Below, in pieces: positions 10,248 through 22,812 of a stretch of 64,000 bases of DNA. How positions within the stretch are numbered: the first letter of the stretch is position 1; each line of letters begins with the position of its first letter. The DNA lies in NCBI GenBank assembly GCA_020310875.1, contig MU260066.1, forward strand, positions 521,001 to 585,000, written 5' to 3'. The stretch is from Ceratopteris richardii (taxonomy: Eukaryota; Streptophyta; Polypodiopsida; Polypodiales; Pteridaceae). The position numbers were made by a program, and so were the translations under genes. Under the pieces are notes generated by a model. That model did not search any database. It was not told the DNA's origin and was given only the letters and a program-made list of their open reading frames with translations.

Positions 10248-11637
10248 CATTTTCACAGAAAAATGCGATTTTCATACAAAAATGAGATTTTCAGACAAAA
10301 ATGTGATTTTGAGAACTCATGATTTTCTTCTGAAAATCATGATTTTGTGTCTCAAAATCATGTTTGTTTACTTACAATTGTGTTTGTTTTTTCACGGCTG
10401 TGAGTTTTTCCAATTGTGAAGTCAAAATTGGAAATTTTGATGCTCACAATCGTGATTTTTTGTCACAATTGTGAAAATCACAATTTTTGCTAAAAATTAT
10501 GTTTTTTGAAAATCGTGGTTTTTGGCATAAAATTGCGATTCTGTGTGACTTTTTGCAAAAAAAATTGTTTTCTTTTTGGCGCCTTTTCAAAAAAATGCCA
10601 TGCAATAGAAGAAAGCTTGTCAGAAACTTATTTTTTCATCAAACAAAAGCATTTTTCGCAAAATCATGATTTTGTAAAAAACTAATTCTCATCAATTTTT
10701 TGCAAGAAATTTATCAACCAAACATATTATATAATAAAACATGTTTTTTATCTTAGTTTGGATAACTCCCAGCTGCTAGAAAACACTTGTTTGTAAAAGA
10801 TGATCCTCTGCACTTGCTCTCACTCTCTCACTCTCACTCTCACTCTCATAATTGAAGTGATTTTTTTCTAAGTTCTCTTTTTATAATCCTTGCTCATAAT
10901 TGTGATTTTCACTTCATGCTTTGGAATTTCAAATTTTCTTCTTGGTTTGAAATTATTATTTTTTCCTCCTTACTTTGGAATTAAAAGTTTTCAATTTTGC
11001 CAAAATTTAAATGATCTTACCATAATTAGAAATGCAATTTTCAGCAAAAAATCATGATTTTGGGTTTCACTTGTATTTTTACAAACTTTTTTCACTTCTT
11101 CTTATGCAATACATTCCCTTGAAGTCCAACACTAATTTCCCACTCCTTTGTATCTGCAAAACCAAAAGAATAGTGAATTTTTCACAACAAAAGAATGTGG
11201 AAAATAAATTCCTTGAAACTTTATTCTTCTTGATTTTCTTGGCTCTTTTAATTACTAGTAATTCACTGATGTTATCCCTTTGTTTCCCATTAGTTCCCTT
11301 GTTTTATCTTTTTATTTTGTTTTATCTTTTGTGTATTTTTTTTATTTTTCCCCAAAGCAAACGTGAACAATTTATTTAGGGTTTCAATTAAATGAAGCTA
11401 AAATCTTGTAAAGGAAGATGGAGATCTTGTAATTTGATATTAGAGAACAACATGCAACTCTTTGCTTATTGCCCTAAAAAAAATCAATGAAGTAATCTTT
11501 CCTAAAGATAAACACACTCACCTCTTCATCTTTGCACACTTGAAGATTCAAAATGATTTTGTAAAAGTGTTTGTTACCATCAACTTGGAAGATCCAACGA
11601 AGGTCCAAAGCTCCAATGGTTGATAGCTTTGCTTACT
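10248..11637 (-). other. AT-rich leader of gypsy relic K, second part
   Basis: Non-coding and very AT-rich, with repeated near-palindromes such as AAAATCATGATTTT (10310-10680 and around 11050). A CTCACT-type microsatellite lies at about 10818-10850. It ends at an Asp-tRNA primer site on the minus strand (11638-11655), so it is read as leader DNA of a minus-strand gypsy element whose neighbour at 10247 is the A LTR. Confidence 0.5.
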
Positions 11638-11655
11638 TCCCTGGCAATGGCGCCA
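11638..11655 (-). other. primer-binding site of gypsy relic K
   Basis: The minus strand reads TGGCGCCATTGCCAGGGA, two mismatches from the Asp-tRNA 3' complement TGGCGCCGTTGCCGGGGA typical of plant Athila-type elements. Confidence 0.7.
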
Positions 11656-11663
11656 AAAATATT

Positions 11664-12479
11664 TGTTGTCCTTTGGAGTTGGCCTCTCTAATCATTTTAG
11701 TATAAAACAAATAACAACTTTAATGATTTTAAAATGTCAATCCGAGAAGTATTCTAGGACCACAACCACTTCCTCATTGATGGACTCCAAGATTAGTCAA
11801 AAAAATCAATTTCAACAGAGATTTCATACTTTTTATGAAGAATACCAGGTTTTCTTGTAAGTAGAGCTAGAAGAAAGATTTTTTAATGATTCTTGTGCCT
11901 AAAGCGTGCCATCTTTCATGAAGAAGGCATTAGTAACATCAAAGCTTAATTTCAATACTTGTATCACAGAGATGAGACAATTGTGATTCTAATAGAAATA
12001 GGAGATCACTTTGAATAGCACCTCGTAAGATTGTAGAGACTCATGATGATGATTAGACTCAGACTAGCATGAAATACTCAAAGAATCACTTATGAACAAG
12101 ACTTATCCATGATATACACTCATCCATTCATCAACAAATCACCATGAAAGCTAAAGGAAGACATTTAGAGAAGATGGGCAAGAGCTCTGAAGTTCTCATT
12201 AATCACTTCAATACAAAAATGATCATCCCCTAAAAATGAGTCAATAGTTAACTTTTATATTTTTCCAAGTGTCCTCTTTTGCACTTCAAAATAGGTCCTC
12301 TAAGCTTCTAATCTAATTTTCTACTGACTCAAGGGCTCTAAAAAAACTCAAAAAAATACATAAGTTACTTCTACTCATCAGGAAGAATCTTCCTCATTTT
12401 TACATCCATTGGAACTTTTAGATTACAAAACTTCAATTTTACAAAAAGTTTCCTTATAAAAAAGGTATTCTTTTTAACA
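11664..12479 (-). repeat. 5' LTR of gypsy relic K
   Basis: About 816 bases between the primer site and the point where copia H homology starts. On the minus strand it begins TGTTAAAAAG and ends GGACAACA. No second copy is visible, so the ends are inferred from the primer site on one side and from the H RNase H homology edge on the other. Confidence 0.45.
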
Positions 12480-14990
12480 CAAAGGTACTTCTTCTATCAT
12501 CCTTAGCTCCTACCCAATCTGCATCCGAATAGATTTTGATATCCAAATATGAAGAGTAAGGATAGAATATGCCTTCATTGATTGTGTGTTTGAGATATGT
12601 AAGTACTCTCTTAGCTACATCCATGTGTGGTCTTCTTGGCAAGTTCATGAAGTGGTTTAGCATTCCTACACTATATGAGATGTCTTCCCTTGTATGAGTA
12701 GCATACATCAAGCTACCTACCAAGCTTTGATACTCTTTAATGTCTTCAATTTTCACACCTTCAAAAAAACTAAGTTTATGATTCATCTCTAAAGGTGTAC
12801 ATGTAGGTTTAGTGTTATCCATTTTGAACTTAAGAAGTAGATCCTATATGTATCTCCTCTAAGTCAAATATGTTCCTTCATCTGTGTATATGACCTACAT
12901 ACCTAGGAAGACTGTGAGCTAACCTAAATCATTGATTTTGAATTCCTCTCGCATGTGTCTCTTGATGCTTTGAATGCCATTCAGATCATCACTTGTCACA
13001 ATTATGTCATCTACATATACACATAGATAAATAACCTCATTTTGATCCCTTTTGATGAATAGAGAGGATCTAAGTTGCTAGGTCTGAACCCTTGATCTTG
13101 AAGGTATGTAACCAACCTGTAATTCCAAGCTCTAGGAGCTTATTTCAATCCATAATTTTTTTTCTTAAGTTTGCAAACATAAGATGCATCATTAGGGTTT
13201 TCAAAACCTAGAGGCTGTGATGTGTATACCTCTTAACTTATCCAACCATTTAAAAATGCATTTTTTACATCAAGTTGGAGGAGTCTTCAATTTCTTGCAG
13301 TAGCTGCACTTACCAATGTTATGATTCTCATCAATTTTGCAACTAGTGAGAATGTTTCCTCATAGTTTATACCATGAGTTTGTGAGCATCCTTTGGAAAC
13401 TTATCTTGCCTTGTACCTACAAATTGATCCATTTGAATTTCATTTGAGTTTGTATACCCATCCGCAACCAATTACCTATTTATTGGGTGACATTGGAACT
13501 GAATCCCAAGTGTCCATCTCCTTCAATGCATCTATTTCTTCTTTCATGGCCTTTTCCCAATTAGGGCTTCCCTTTGCCTACTCATAGGTTGCGGTTTTTT
13601 TAAAAAATAGAGTCTTTTGCCAAGTAAATTGAATGCTTTGTCACAAATGTGGAATCATATCCATACCTTTCTAATTTTTTCTTCTCCCTTGTTGATCTTC
13701 TAGGGGCTTGCTTGGAGCATTCTTCACACTTTTGCATCTTTGCTTTGTCTCTCGGCTTCCATAGTCTGTAATTCTTTACCCTTTCATCTTGGTCATCATC
13801 TATATCACTCTTGGATCTTGGACCTATGTATCATGCTTTCTTCCTAATTGATGAGAATCAAAATCAAGATCATATGGTAGACTTACCTTTTGTTTGCCTT
13901 CATCATACCAAGACGTCGTTGCTATGCTTCATAAGGAGTCATACTCTTGGATGGTACTCTATTGACAAGGTACACAACAATTGAAATAGCATCTGCCCAT
14001 AGATAATGTGGCAACCTCTTCTCTTCAAGCATTTTTCTAGCTGATCCAACCAATGTCTTTTTTCTCCTCTCTACAATTCCATTCAATTTTTGAGAGTATC
14101 TGGTAGTCACTTCCCTTTTGATACCTTTATCCTGCAAGAACTCATCAAACTCTTTTGAGAATTATTCTCCCCCTCCGTCAGATTTGAGCTTCTTGAGTGA
14201 TCTACCTATATGATTCTATACATTTGCTAGATACTTTTTGAAGCAATCAAACACTTCATTCTTACTTTTGATAAAGTACAAACTAGTACATCTACTATGG
14301 TCATCAATAAATAAGATGTAATACCTTGATCCTGCCAATGAAGGTTCTTGACTTGGCCCCCATACATCTCTATGTACTAAGTCCAATAAGTTTTTCTGGA
14401 TGTACCCTTTGTGGTTGAATGGTTGTCTTTGTGCCTTCCCAATCTAACATGCATCACATATGTTAATCATGTGTTGCTTCGATATGTTTGGCAGCCCTAG
14501 AACACTTTGATCCTTGTATATATCCTTTAAGGTTTTTTCATTCACATGAGCAAGTCTCTTATGCCACACTTCAAGCTCACTAAGGGTTTGACACCCAAAG
14601 TTGAATAGAGCTATAATCGTGGTTTCTCCTACTTCAAAAGTAAAGAGCCTACCATGCTTCTCACTCTAGATATCTTCTTGAAGCCTTGACATGGATCTTC
14701 CACAAAAGCTCCATGTTGGGTGAACCTAACATGCAAGCCTTTTTAAACTATTTGGCCTACACTTATTAGGTTTTTCGTGATGGTGAGTACATAGAGAACC
14801 TTACTCACAATGTTTATCCTGCCATTGGAAGCTTTGAGAGTACCAATCTTCTCCACATTGTGCTTAGTATCATCCCCTATTTGTACTTCATGTATATGAT
14901 TTGGTCTTTCCAAGTCAAATAGAAGAGCAATGATGCCTACAACATGGTTTAAACATCTTGAATCTATTTAGGACAAATGATAATCTTCTT
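12480..14990 (-). pseudogene. pol region of copia element H
   Basis: Read from right to left: protease remnant near 14930-14990 (DSRCLNHV), the H/C pre-integrase finger near 14450-14640, integrase core near 13900-14400 (RYSQKLNGIVERRKKTLVGS near 14090), reverse transcriptase near 12990-13560, and RNase H from 12822 leftwards (SDADWVGAKDDRRST near 12490-12530). Domain order PR-IN-RT-RH is that of Ty1/copia. Broken; about ten breaks. Confidence 0.85.
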
Positions 14991-14999
14991 TACCTTCTT

Positions 15000-15910
15000 A
15001 TTGTTTTTGTTGAAGTTGTGTCCACCTCTACTCCTATTGCTACCATATCCACCTCTTCCACTTCCTCTCTGGGTCTTTTTGTTGAACCAGAAATTTTGAG
15101 TGTGTAGTTGGTCTTATCACATATGGCACAAGGTTGAACATTCTCACCTTTGGTTTTGTCATGTTTTGGTCCTTTCTTCTTCCCTTTCCACTTGCTCTTG
15201 CTTGCAAAGTTATCTTGGGAAGTCTCCTCTTCATCTTCTTCCTTCTTCTTTCCTTTCAGCTTCTTGTCCTTCTTATCTACATATAGAGCACTACTTGAAT
15301 TACCATAATAGGGTTTATCTTCCTTTATGCTATTGTTGGCCTCTTCATTGAAGAGTTATCCAAGAAAGATATTGAAATCTAGAGTTTGGACATCCATGAT
15401 GAGATCATAAGCTGTGGTGAAAGACTGCCATTGCTTATCACTCCTTATTCCATTTTGAGTTTGGCTCATGATAGCCTCTTGTTCAATAAGCTCTCCAATG
15501 GATGCTAATTGATTTGCAACCTCCTTAACCTTTCTAACAAACTCTATGATGTAGTTGAACTTGTTCCAAAGATGGTTCTTCCTTATCTTTGTGCTAGTAC
15601 AAAAGAAAGTCTCTAGGGCATCAAAAGTCTTTTGAGATGTCTTGCATCCTCTAATATGTGGTAATAGAAAATAACAGATAGATTTTAGTATGCATGAACT
15701 TGCTTGAGCATCCTTTTCACACCAAAATGTGAGCTTATTTGTCTCCTCTTATGTAGGTCCTCCTTTGGATCTTGGAGTAGGCATAGCTTCATCACTTGCT
15801 ACAATTCCATAAAGATTTCTACCATGAAAATAGGCATCCATTCTGATTTTCCAAGTTGCATAATTGTTTCTATCAAGATTCTCAATCATTGAGGGAAAAC
15901 CATCACCCAT
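15000..15910 (-). pseudogene. gag region of copia element H
   Basis: Starts at 15910 on the minus strand with MGDGFPSMIENLD, ten bases inside the primer site. UBN2-type capsid sequence follows (the conserved block around cleavage-free helices near 15500-15700) and a basic Gly/Arg/Lys-rich tail lies near 15040-15240. It should make the nucleocapsid shell. Broken; several breaks. Confidence 0.75.
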
Positions 15911-15919
15911 ATTGATCTA

Positions 15920-15931
15920 GCTCTGATACCA
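15920..15931 (-). other. primer-binding site of element H
   Basis: The minus strand reads TGGTATCAGAGC, a perfect initiator-Met tRNA complement, one base inside the LTR end at 15933. Confidence 0.9.
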
Positions 15932-15932
15932 T

Positions 15933-17053
15933 TGAAAGAACTTGGAGAAGCTTGTAGGAGGTAGAAAAGTGTGTTGCAAAGTGACGAAGTTCGGTCTAGC
16001 CAACTAGTATAGAATCAGCCCTTGGGCTTATGGAGACTCAAATAGACCTTTCAAGCATGTGATAAGTGCAGTAGAATCCACTATGTACTTTGGAGCATCA
16101 AGGATAAAGATTCGATACAAAACAGATAGGTTTGGGCATTGACTAGCTCAAAAAACTTGTTATCTTTGGATGAAACAATCAACTTTAAATGCCAATAGCA
16201 GCCAACATGCTTACAATTGAAAAAAATCCTTTCGAAGGAATGATAAACATAGGATTTTAGTGTATAAAATGCACAAGATTACAAGTAATAAGCAAAATAT
16301 GCTTCTGGAATGAACTTGGCACTCAATAGTGGTACCTCCTATTTTTCAGGGATGCATACAGATAGACCCCGTGATGGACAAACTATGACTTCTCCAAATT
16401 TACTGAACTAATTGCTTAAAAAAATTTTACACAAACTAGACACTAATATCTTTTGAATGAATGCTCACTTATCCAATTTGAAGCTCTATAGAGAGAGTAG
16501 AAGCCTCCTCAAGTTCACTATTGTTGAAGAAGATGATGCACAGAAATGGAGCAAGACAATGCTGGCCAAAAATATATGTATATTTCTTCCATGTAATTTA
16601 CAAGTGATTTGAACTCTTTATATAGACTCTTGAAGTGTTCCATAATGTTTACAAGTGGATTTTTAATTCAAATGAAGGAGGGATTAGTTCTTGAAGAGAA
16701 TCAATTCACTTTCCTACAATCTAGGAAAAGTGAGATCTAATATGATCTACTTTTAGGTGATTGATTGATTCATTGTTTTTCAAGATAAAAAAACTCAAGT
16801 TCATGGAATTTGAGCTCTCTTTTTCTCCTTTAACATGTGTAAAGTTCTAACCTTTTACATTGGTAAATGATCCATAAAAAATGTTTTTAAAAAATACAAT
16901 AAATGATCATAAGGAAAAGAACTCTTCAATGGATATTTTTGACGTAATCCAAACAAAAGCTTTTTGATGCAGACCAAAGAGACCTCAAGCATAGTGTAAT
17001 CTTGATGTTCCAACAAGTTTGAAGGAAATAAGAAAATAACGGGCACACCAACA
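15933..17053 (-). repeat. 5' LTR of copia element H
   Basis: About 1,121 bases, minus strand, starting TGTTGGTGTGCC and ending near CTTTCA. The start resembles the TGTTGGTGCA of elements B and D, and the length matches their 1,050-1,080 bases. A TATATAAAG box lies at 16616-16624 on the minus strand. Its partner is not in the window. Confidence 0.7.
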
Positions 17054-18370
17054 ACAAGGGGAAGCAAATACATCATTAAATCAAAGATGAAACTTCATCA
17101 AGAGGAGTAGCTCTATTTTTTGAGGTAAAAGCCATATGTTTCAACTTCATTACATCAAGGGGGAGGTTCAAAAGAGGGATAAGGCATCATGGCTGATCTC
17201 AATGCTCAGATTGAGAAGCTCAAAAAGAAAAACTACCTAGCATGGTGATTTAGAATAAGTACTTTTTTGATGGGGAAAGGTTTGTGGGGACTTGTGAGTG
17301 GTGGATAGCCAAAACTCTATATAGATGAGTTAAATCCAACCAATGACCACATAAGATCCATAAGAGAGTGGGAGGAAAGGAATAAAAGAGTCATTTTAAT
17401 TTTATCTTAGCAGATTACAAACTCCATGATAGGACATATTCAAGATTTGGATACATCGAAGAAGGTCTGGGAGTGCTTGGAGAGATTATACTCCACCTCC
17501 ACAAAAGCTAGGAAAATTAAGCTCAAGAATGAGCTAAATAATCTGAGGAAAGGCCCATCTCAATGTTTTAATGATTACATATTAAAGTTTAAAGAGCTTG
17601 CAGATGCACTAGGGTCAATCGGTTGTGCCTTAGATGATGATGATCTTGTAGCTCACACACTAAATGGACTTGAGGATGATGAAAAATGGAGGGCCTTCAC
17701 AACTTCAGTGTATGTAAGGGACTCTCTTCTGGATTTTGATAAACTAATCACTCTCATGGTGACAAAGGAGATGAACCTTGGTGGTCATACTGCCAAGGAT
17801 AGCCAAGGTTAATTGTTGTATACAGGTAGAGGAAGAGGAAGACACAACCGAGGTGCTACAAGAGGAAGAGGAAGATATCAAAACAACCAAGGGGGTCAAG
17901 TACAACAAGAAAATGCAAGTCAAAGATGTGGAAGAGAAAAGAATAGAGGAAGTGGTGGAAGATTTGGTGGAAGAGGACAAACCACTTCAAATGGATGCTT
18001 TGTATGTGGTAAGCGAGATTATTTTGCTAATGAATGCTATCATAGAGCTCAAAGACCAAGGAATCTAAGAAACAAAAACAATTATAGAGGGCAAGGTAGC
18101 TATGCAAACACATCATCTAGCCAAGGGAATGAATATTTGCTTGCCATGAGGTATGGTGAAGATACAAGTCAAGCTAGTGAAGATCTATAGTATGTAGATA
18201 ACAGTTGTAGGAATCATATGTCATGTCAAAAGGATCTTTTTAGTAATTTGCAAGTCCCAAAGCATCAAGGACATGTGGCAACAGGTGAAAACTCAGAGCA
18301 TAACATTCAACATGTGGGAGATATTATTTTGGAAGTGACGGTCGATGATTCTAACAACCCAATGCAACAA
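17054..18370 (+). mobile_element. copia element G, gag end only
   Basis: Plus-strand fragment holding gag and the start of protease, between the H LTR on the left and the F LTR on the right. No LTR or primer site of its own is visible. Its gag is closer to that of F than to the MGDGFPS group of B, C, D, E and H. Confidence 0.7.
17188..18370 (+). pseudogene. gag and protease start of copia element G
   Basis: Begins MADLNAQIEKLKKKNYLAW at 17188. UBN2-type capsid helices follow (KKVWECLERLYSTSTKARK near 17460; GSIGCALDDDDLVAHTLNGL near 17620), then an Arg/Gly-rich tract (17815-17990), a CCHC zinc knuckle C-x2-C-x4-H-like at about 17998-18040, and a protease remnant near 18190-18260 with the NHMSC context of copia proteases. 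Broken; a handful of breaks. Confidence 0.8.
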
Positions 18371-19014
18371 TGGAAGATGGTTGCCCTCCACTAGGTCCAC
18401 AAGAAATGATATGTGATCATTGTTCTCAAGTTTTCTCTCAATTTGTAAAAAGACTTATAACAAAATTTTGTTGACTCTAGTGTAACCCTCAAAGCTATCA
18501 AATAAGATTTAAATCATCCCAAATGGATATTCTTGCTGGGGAAACCTTTGGGGAACTATATGAATACAAAATGAATCTTGAAATCAATGAAAAGGAGTAG
18601 AATGAGAGAACAAGTGATGCTCTACAATTTGGTACAATCAGATTTGGAAAAGCCTAAGTACACCTCTAGATAGAGAAGAGCAATTTCATGAGAAAATAAG
18701 GTAAGTAAGCAAGGGGCTGCTTGCTTGAGTTTATGCCTTTAGTAAACTAAGTGGGAAACTTGTGGAATGCATAATACTCAAGAAACAAAGGTGATATGGT
18801 GTTTATATAGAGTTTTACTTTTCCTACAATATAGCTAACCACCAACCAATCAATGTAGGTGCACTTTTTGGTGGATGATTTATGCGATTTGAATTTGATT
18901 GACTTTGGTGGAGCATCTAATTTGATTCCACAAATTTGGGTCCTCCTTTTTTATTTTCCACTTGAAAAACTCTTGGATGAGTCCCTTTGCATGGTTGAGA
19001 CTTGATTTTCAACA
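18370..19014 (-). repeat. 3' LTR of copia element F
   Basis: Minus strand, starting TGTTGAAAATCAAGTC at 19014. The outer end lies near 18370, where G homology stops, but is not exact because there is no second copy. A CTATATAAACACC sequence near 18810 (minus strand) could be the TATA region. Confidence 0.5.
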
Positions 19015-19239
19015 CTCTCTGTCAAGTCTCAGTGCCTAGATCCTTCATTCCAATGTATGCCTTGAAGTGTTGTAGCTTTACTCCATCCAAAGCTTTGGTA
19101 AAAATATGTGCATATTGGTCCTTTTTATTGACATGCTCCACCTTGAATCCTTTGACATGATCTTTTCTCTAATAAAGTGGTAATGAACTTCTATAATCTT
19201 CGACCTTGCATGGAATACCAGATTTTGAGCCAAGCATAT

Positions 19240-22200
19240 GCTAGTTATATTGTCACAAAAAATAGGTACTTGCTTAACCTACAAATCAAGATCAACAAAC
19301 AACATCTTTAGCCACATAAACTCACATGCGACTTGTGCTAAGGTTCTATACTCATCTTCGGTCAAGGAGAGAGCCCTTGTTGGTTGTTTCTTTGACATCC
19401 ATGAGACGGCCTTGTTCCCTGGCATGCTAACATATCCACTAGTGCTCCTCATGTCATCTTTGGAACCTACCCAATCAGCATCACAATAAGCTTGTACATT
19501 TAATCCATCATCAAATGGATAATATAGCCCTTCATTCACTGATCCTTTGAGGTACCTAAGTACCCTTTTAACTGCAACAAGATGAGGTATTCTTGGTGCC
19601 TGCAAAAATTGAGATAACACTCCAATTACATGTGCAATATATGGTCTTGTCATAGTAGCATACAAGAGAGAACCAATTATTGACCTATACATGGTCACAT
19701 CCTTCACTTCTTCACCTTCATGAGCACTTGGTTTAACATTTACTTCTAATGGATTTGAAATGGGCTTGCAATCACACAAGACAAACTTCTTCAAAAGATC
19801 TAGAACGTATTTCCTTTTGCACCAAGTATATACCTTCCTCTTTAAATAGTACTTCAATCCCAAGGAAGTACCTTAAAATATGTAAATCAAAGATTTTGAA
19901 CTCACATACAAGATTCCTCTTTACTTCCTTAATGTTGGCTTCATCATCCCCTGTAATGATCAAATCATCAACATATATACAAATGAAAATAATTTTGCTA
20001 CCTTCCTTCACAAAGAGTGATGGGTCTGCTTGACTCTGATTGTACCCGCATTTAACCAAGTAGTCTACAAGTCTTTGGTTCCAAGCCCTTGGGGCTTGCT
20101 TGAGTCCATAAAGGTCCTTTGTAATCCTGCATACATGATGTGGAAACCTCTAATCTTCAAAGCCTTGGGGTTGCTCCATGAAGACTACCTCTTCAAGCTC
20201 TCCATTTAGGAAAGCATTCTTCACATCCAACTCCTACATCTTCCAATCTTTTGAGGCTGAAATTGCAATAAAACTTCTTATGGTCAACATCTTAACTACT
20301 AGATTGAATGGGTGCTTGAATTCCATGCATAGATTTGAGCAAAACTTTTGGCAACCAACCTCGCTTTATACCTAGAGATGCTACCATCTGCATGCCTCTT
20401 TACCTTGTACACCCATTTGTTGCCAGTGACTTTCATGTCCTTTGTTTTTGGCACCAATGAAAAAGTATCATTTTCTTCAAGTGCCTTGGCTTCCTCCTCC
20501 ATGGCTTCAATCCATTCCCTATGCTTATTTTCTTCTTCAAAAAATTTAGGTTCTTTACAAGCTATAACTTGACTCATTTAGGCATAGTGTCTTGCAATGA
20601 ATGAATCATAAGTTAACCTTTGAACAAGGATTTAACCATACTGGATGACCTTACCTCACCATTAGGTGGTAGGAATCTCCTGCTACTTGGTTTAAATGCT
20701 TTAAATCCTGGAGTTTCTAATTTTTTCATATCTTCATGACTTGTAGATTCCATGTCTACCCATCGATGGTCTTCATCATTTGCACTTTCCTTTCCTTTGA
20801 TACTTCCTTCACTTGAATGAGGTTCATTCCTTGTCCTTCCATGCCAAGCTGATGTATTACTCTCCTCTAATGGTGTGCTTGAAGTGTTTGGACCACGCAT
20901 CTCCATTCTCGGTTGTTGCTCTTTGAACTTCTTCTCGGTTTCATATGCATCATCAACCTATAACACATCTTTGGTACCATACCAAGGTAGAAACTCATGA
21001 AATATTACATCTGTAGACACCTGAAGCTCTTTGGTGCAAGGATTATAGCATATAAAACCCTTTTGCTTTGAGGAATATCCAAGAGATATACACCTATGTG
21101 CCTTTGGGTCTAACTTGTATCTCAATTGTTGAGGTATGTGAAAATAACACACACAACCAAATACTTTGAGATGTGAAAGGTTGGGTTTCTTACCACACCA
21201 AGCCCATAAGATTTAGGAACATTCATTTCATTTAGCAAAGCTCTAACCACTTTTGTTATCTATCTATTCTTCCTCTCTGCCACCCCATTTTGTTGAGGTG
21301 TATACATACAAGTGAATTGCCTTTTGATGCCATGGTCATGTAGAAAATATGAAAAATCATTTGAAAAATACTCTCACCCTCGATCTGATCTAAGAGTCTT
21401 TATATACATCCTTATCTCCATCTCCACTAGGTTTTTGAACCTCTTGAAGTAATAAAACACTTAAGACTTTGACTTCATGCAATACATCCAAAAGAACCTT
21501 GAACGATCATCTATAAATGTGACAAAATATGTATTACCTCCAATTGGATGCCTCCCTTGTAGGTCCCCATGCATCTGTATGAATGAGACTCAACACTTCA
21601 TTGCTCACATGTGCTCCCTTCTTGAATGACAATCTGCTTTGTTTCCATGATTGACAAGAATGGCACAAATGTTGCATATTTTGAGATGTAAAATCAGTGA
21701 GACCACTCACCAAGCCCTTCCCTTGCATATCCTTCATCCTTTATAAGTTTATGTTCCCAATTCTTTTATGCCATAAGTCAATTTTTGCAATCTAGTTATT
21801 TTCAATTGACAAGTAGACAATGTAAGGGGTTGATGGCTTTACCTCCATGGTGAAGAGTCTTCCTTGCTTCATTTCTTTTTCTATGAGATAATAGTCATGC
21901 ATGGGGTCTTCAAAAAAACATCTTGGATAATTGAGCCTCACCTCATAACCTCTTTCAACCATTTAAACTACCAAAACCAAGTTCTTCCTGATGGTTGACA
22001 CATGCAACACATCCTTCAACACCTTGGAGCTTTGAAACCCATTCAATAGAACATCTCCCACATGTGTAATCTTGTGCTTAGTGTTTTCCCCTATCTCTAC
22101 GTCCTTAAGTGATGGGTGAATGTAAATTAAAGAAGACATATTTATTGCAACTCACATGGTTGCTACAACCACTATCAATGTACCATGTAGAACCTGAATT

Positions 22201-22340
22201 AACTCTTTCATTTGACCTATACATCATAAGCAAGTTATCATTTTTCAAATTTGTTGAAGTACTAGCATAATTACCTTGGTTTCTTTTGTATCCTTGATTT
22301 CCTACTCCTTTGGACCAACAATCTCTTACATAATGGCCCA
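19240..22340 (-). pseudogene. pol region of copia element F
   Basis: From right to left: zinc knuckle end and protease near 22165-22340 (WYIDSGCSNHVSCNKYVF), the pre-integrase and integrase regions near 21160-21740, reverse transcriptase near 19800-20580 (GNKWVYKVKRHADGSISRYK near 20430, YVDDLIITG near 19960), RNase H near 19279-19700 (YCDADWVGSKDDMRSTSGYV near 19440). About 200 non-coding bases separate it from the LTR. Broken; about eight or more breaks. Confidence 0.88.
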
Positions 22341-22604
22341 ATTTTCCACAATTGTAGCATCCTCCATTGGATGCTTCTCTTCCACATGATCTTCCTCCTC
22401 TTCCTCTACTTCTTGCTATTCCTCTTGATCCATAGCTTTGGTTGGAGCCTTCTTAGTTGCTTGAGCTTGAGTTTGACCTTCCTTCCCCTCTGTCTTGGGA
22501 GTTTTGTCCACCTATTTTGCCTTTACCTCTACTTGTATAGAAAACTTGGGCTCAATTGCCTTTTGATTATGAGCCTCCTTGGTTCATCATGTCGATCACC
22601 ATCA

Positions 22605-22812
22605 ATTTGACTAATGATCGAATTCTGGTAGGGAATCCCTCACATGAACTAATGAGGTGAATACTTTCCACCTTTCATCCTCTTTCAACCCATTGTGAGT
22701 GTGCAAGACAAGCTCATCATCTTTGATTGGGCTCCCAATTGAGCCTATGGACGCTGCAAGCTCCTTAACCTTCAAAATGTACTCATTTATGTTAGTACTT
22801 GGGAGATCAAAG
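22605..22812 (-). pseudogene. gag piece of copia element F
   Basis: Minus-strand capsid segment with NINEYILKVKELAASIGSIG and an LHTHNGLKEDERWKVFTSL block, close to the corresponding part of G. Element B abuts its N-terminal side. Confidence 0.75.

Larger units (their letters stand above)
12480..17053 (-). mobile_element. copia element H, partial
   Basis: Minus-strand Ty1/copia element with 5' LTR (15933-17053), primer site, gag and most of pol. Its left side meets the K LTR at 12479, so the 3' LTR is not seen here. Gag starts MGDGFPSMIE, like elements B, C, D and E, which places all five in one lineage. Heavily broken, more than ten breaks, so it is among the older elements of the window. 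Confidence 0.85.
18370..22812 (-). mobile_element. copia element F, partial
   Basis: Minus-strand Ty1/copia relic: 3' LTR on the left, then RNase H, RT, integrase, protease and part of gag. Element B begins at 22813. B's target duplication CAAAG at 22808-22812 belongs to F, so F is older than B. On the other side of B the DNA looks like a gypsy LTR scrap, so F had already lost its 5' part before B arrived. Broken; more than ten breaks. Confidence 0.8.

Noticed and set aside
7000-12479. J LTR (7000) and K LTR (11664-12479) as a matching pair of one element
   Set aside because: Start sequences TGTTGGAACC and TGTTAAAAAG and the following bases do not align, so they are treated as different families.
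15100-15351. Ser/His-rich plus-strand frame
   Set aside because: Antisense shadow of the Lys/Gly-rich tail of H gag.
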